NCBI GenBank assembly: GCA_964431965.1
Contig: CAYSLU010000029.1
Coordinates: forward strand, 1-52,465
Length of the DNA: 52,465 bases
Direction: 5' to 3'
DNA from: CAYSLU01 sp964431965
GTDB lineage: Bacteria; Verrucomicrobiota; Kiritimatiellia; CAIKKV01; CAYSLU01
Shown in pieces: positions 50,872 through 52,465 of this stretch (positions within the stretch are counted from its first letter, which is position 1; every line of letters begins with the position of its first letter). Both the position numbers and the translations under genes were made by a program. Below the pieces are notes generated by a model, which ran no database searches, was not told where the DNA came from, and worked only from the letters and a program-made list of their open reading frames with translations.

Positions 50872-52340
50872 TTCCCCATCAGACGGGCGACCGCAGCCGC
50901 ATCGAGCAACCCGGCGCCGTACCGGGCCGTTCCCCCGGAGCCCGACGGGGTGCTGAGCGCCGAGGTGAGCGCGAGGGCGGCCTGCTGCGCGCTGGCCGAC
51001 GGGTGTGCGGCCAGGTAGCGCGCGACCGTGTTGGCGACGAAGGCCGCCGATATGGACGTGCCGGCATACGCCCCCGGCGGGCCCTGGTAGCCGACGGGGA
51101 GGGATGCGACTCCGGGGGCGCTCAGGGCGACCGACGCGCCGTAGTTCGAGTTCGACCAGACCGATCCGTCGGGGAGGGACGCGCCGACGCCGATCACGCC
51201 GGGGTAGGCGGCGGGGTAGGTGGCCAGGCCGGAGGGCGTGTTTCCGGCTGCGGCCACGAGCACGGCTCCGTTCGATGCGGCGTAGGCCATGGACGACTCC
51301 ATGAACCCGCTGTGCTGGGAGGAGCTCCAGCTCATGCTGATGACCCGGGCTCCGTTATTGAGCGCGAAGACCATCGACTGCATCAGGCTGTAGCTCGAGG
51401 CGTAGCCCTTGTCGTCGAACGCCCGGATGGCGATGACCGGCGTGGAGGCGGATGAGGCTGTGCCGGTGAGGCCAGCGGGCTGGACGGCGCCGCCGGCCAG
51501 GAGCGCCATCTGCGTGCCGTGCCCCTGCGAGTCGGTGATGGGGCGGGCGGGGTTCAGGGCGTCGAGCGAGGCGACCACCAGATTGGACAGGCCGACGCCG
51601 GGGTCGTACCCCGTGTCGAGCACGGCGACGGCCGGGGCGCCTTTGGCGGGCACGGTCGATCGGGCGAGCGCGGCCGGAGGCGCTCCGTCAGGCAGCGGGA
51701 CCGGCGATGGCGTGGAATAGGCCAGGTTCGGCTCGGCGTGGCGCACGTCGGGATGACCGGCGAGCGCGCGGGCGACATCGTAGGCATCGGCTCCGCTGGT
51801 GATGCGGATCCGGTAGATGCCGAGCTCGGGGATGCTGTCCACGATCGTTCCTCCGGCGGCGGCCAGGACGCGTTTGACCGCGGCCGCGTCGGCGCCTGGC
51901 CTCAGCATGACCAGGACGTCGCCCCTCACGTAGGTGACGGTTCCGGCTGTGCCCGGGGCTGGTTTCGGGGGTTGGTCCGGGGCGGGGACGGGCCGCATGA
52001 GGTGCTCCTCGCCCTTGCGGAACACGCGCACTTCAGCCAAGCGCGGGATCGGCCCTGCGGGGCCTCGGACGACCTCCCAGAGCAGGACGTAGTCCAGGTC
52101 CGCCAGCAGGCGCTGCAGGCCCTTCTCGACATCACGGTCGCGGAACCGCGCCGTGACGGGAGGGTTGATGCGCGGATCGGCCTGGACGCGGATGCCGGCG
52201 GCGGCGAGATCCCGGAGGATGTCCTGGAGCGGGGCGGCGCTCGCGTCCACTGAGATCCGGTCTGCGACGAGCGCCACCTCGAGCGCTGGCGCTCCGACGG
52301 CCCAGGCGATCAGCATGGCGGCGAGGACAGTGGTCTTCAT
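50868..52340 (-). CDS. Subtilisin-like (S8) secreted protease with STN-like N-terminal domain
   Basis: The 490-residue protein begins at 52340 with a signal peptide (about 1-18). It continues with a domain resembling secretin/TonB N-terminal (STN) repeats at about 25-90 (ISVDASAAPLQDILRDLAAA). A propeptide-like domain comes next at about 138-208 (GDVLVMLRPGA, ending VRHAEPN, as in fervidolysin-type enzymes). In the catalytic domain Asp242 (AVLDTG), His274 (GHGTQM), Asn367 (AAAGN) and Ser429 (GTSISA) form the expected site. It is exported and self-processing. It overlaps the glycosyltransferase start, which is a strange partner. Confidence 0.88.
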   Translation of the reverse strand: MKTTVLAAMLIAWAVGAPALEVALVADRISVDASAAPLQDILRDLAAAGIRVQADPRINPPVTARFRDRDVEKGLQRLLADLDYVLLWEVVRGPAGPIPRLAEVRVFRKGEEHLMRPVPAPDQPPKPAPGTAGTVTYVRGDVLVMLRPGADAAAVKRVLAAAGGTIVDSIPELGIYRIRITSGADAYDVARALAGHPDVRHAEPNLAYSTPSPVPLPDGAPPAALARSTVPAKGAPAVAVLDTGYDPGVGLSNLVVASLDALNPARPITDSQGHGTQMALLAGGAVQPAGLTGTASSASTPVIAIRAFDDKGYASSYSLMQSMVFALNNGARVISMSWSSSQHSGFMESSMAYAASNGAVLVAAAGNTPSGLATYPAAYPGVIGVGASLPDGSVWSNSNYGASVALSAPGVASLPVGYQGPPGAYAGTSISAAFVANTVARYLAAHPSASAQQAALALTSALSTPSGSGGTARYGAGLLDAAAVARLMGK

Positions 52341-52465
52341 AGGGCGCGAAGAGGATATCGCAAAGGGGGCTGGAAACAAAGCGTTCGGTGGGGCACCCGG
52401 CGCGGCCATGGCAGGGGTTCAGAAAAGGGGATTCGTCGCACCAGTGAGCCGGCGCGGGGATGCTG

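Noticed and set aside
1..52465. CRISPR arrays, tRNA or rRNA genes
   Set aside because: No evenly spaced direct repeats, and no tRNA T-loop or rRNA-type sequence, were noticed on either strand; a covariance search would be needed to be certain.

Overview
This is a 52.5 kb, GC-rich chromosomal window from a Gram-negative bacterium, probably of the PVC superphylum and most likely Kiritimatiellota or a close relative. That placement is inferred from gene content: kdsD of the KDO/LPS pathway, a secreted formylglycine-generating-enzyme-like protein, a sulfatase remnant, a heparinase-like and a UroD-like protein, and lipoproteins. No rRNA or tRNA gene was seen that could settle it. The run of N at 19213-19222 marks a scaffold join, so this is a draft or metagenome assembly.

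Layout. 1-1.9 kb: a lipoprotein joining a YceK/YidQ-like domain to short leucine-rich-variant-type repeats, then a repeat-rich spacer. 1.9-9.9 kb (minus): a seven-gene operon, ptsN-like regulator then hyfB-hyfC-hyfE-hyfF-hyfG-hyfI, chained by short overlaps behind a strong sigma70-type promoter. It encodes a membrane complex of the group 4 hydrogenase/complex I family whose large subunit lacks the usual nickel-binding cysteine pairs, so it is better read as an energy-converting hydrogenase-related (Ehr) complex. 10-14 kb (plus): a beta-helix protein, a SIMPL-domain protein and a zinc-ribbon/coiled-coil protein. 14-19.7 kb (minus): kdsD (broken by the gap), heparinase-like, UroD-like, a small coiled-coil protein and a glycosyltransferase. 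19.9-20.5 kb: a decayed GxxExxY gene between inverted repeats. 20.5-22.1 kb: cstA.

22.3-25.6 kb (plus): a ThiS-ThiF fusion, a MoaD/ThiS-like carrier ending in Gly-Gly, a MoeB-like E1 enzyme with an altered ATP site, and an ADP-ribosylglycohydrolase. 25.6-28.2 kb: three proteins resembling GspK, GspL and GspM of type II secretion. 28.2-33.1 kb: nitroreductase, recN, a sulfatase C-terminal remnant, a lipoprotein and a Dus-type tRNA modification enzyme. 33.2-37.8 kb: a large hybrid sensor kinase, then a very cysteine-rich exported protein with its own promoter and terminator. 37.8-39.9 kb (minus): a radical SAM protein and the FGE-like protein. 40.1-42.1 kb: an ECF sigma factor overlapping an anti-sigma protein fused to an alpha/alpha-toroid (prenyltransferase/squalene-cyclase fold). 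42.2-46.6 kb: ferredoxin-nitroreductase, YcgN-like protein, epimerase, B12-type radical SAM protein and a small membrane protein. 46.6-52.3 kb: a multi-PAS NarL-type sensor kinase, then (minus) an S8 protease with an STN-like N-terminus followed by a glycosyltransferase.

The most interesting unit is the regulator-led Ehr-type operon. Next come the E1/ubiquitin-like/ADP-ribosylglycohydrolase cluster, the anti-sigma-toroid fusion and the cysteine-rich exported protein. No CRISPR array, tRNA, rRNA, intact insertion sequence or prophage was seen.
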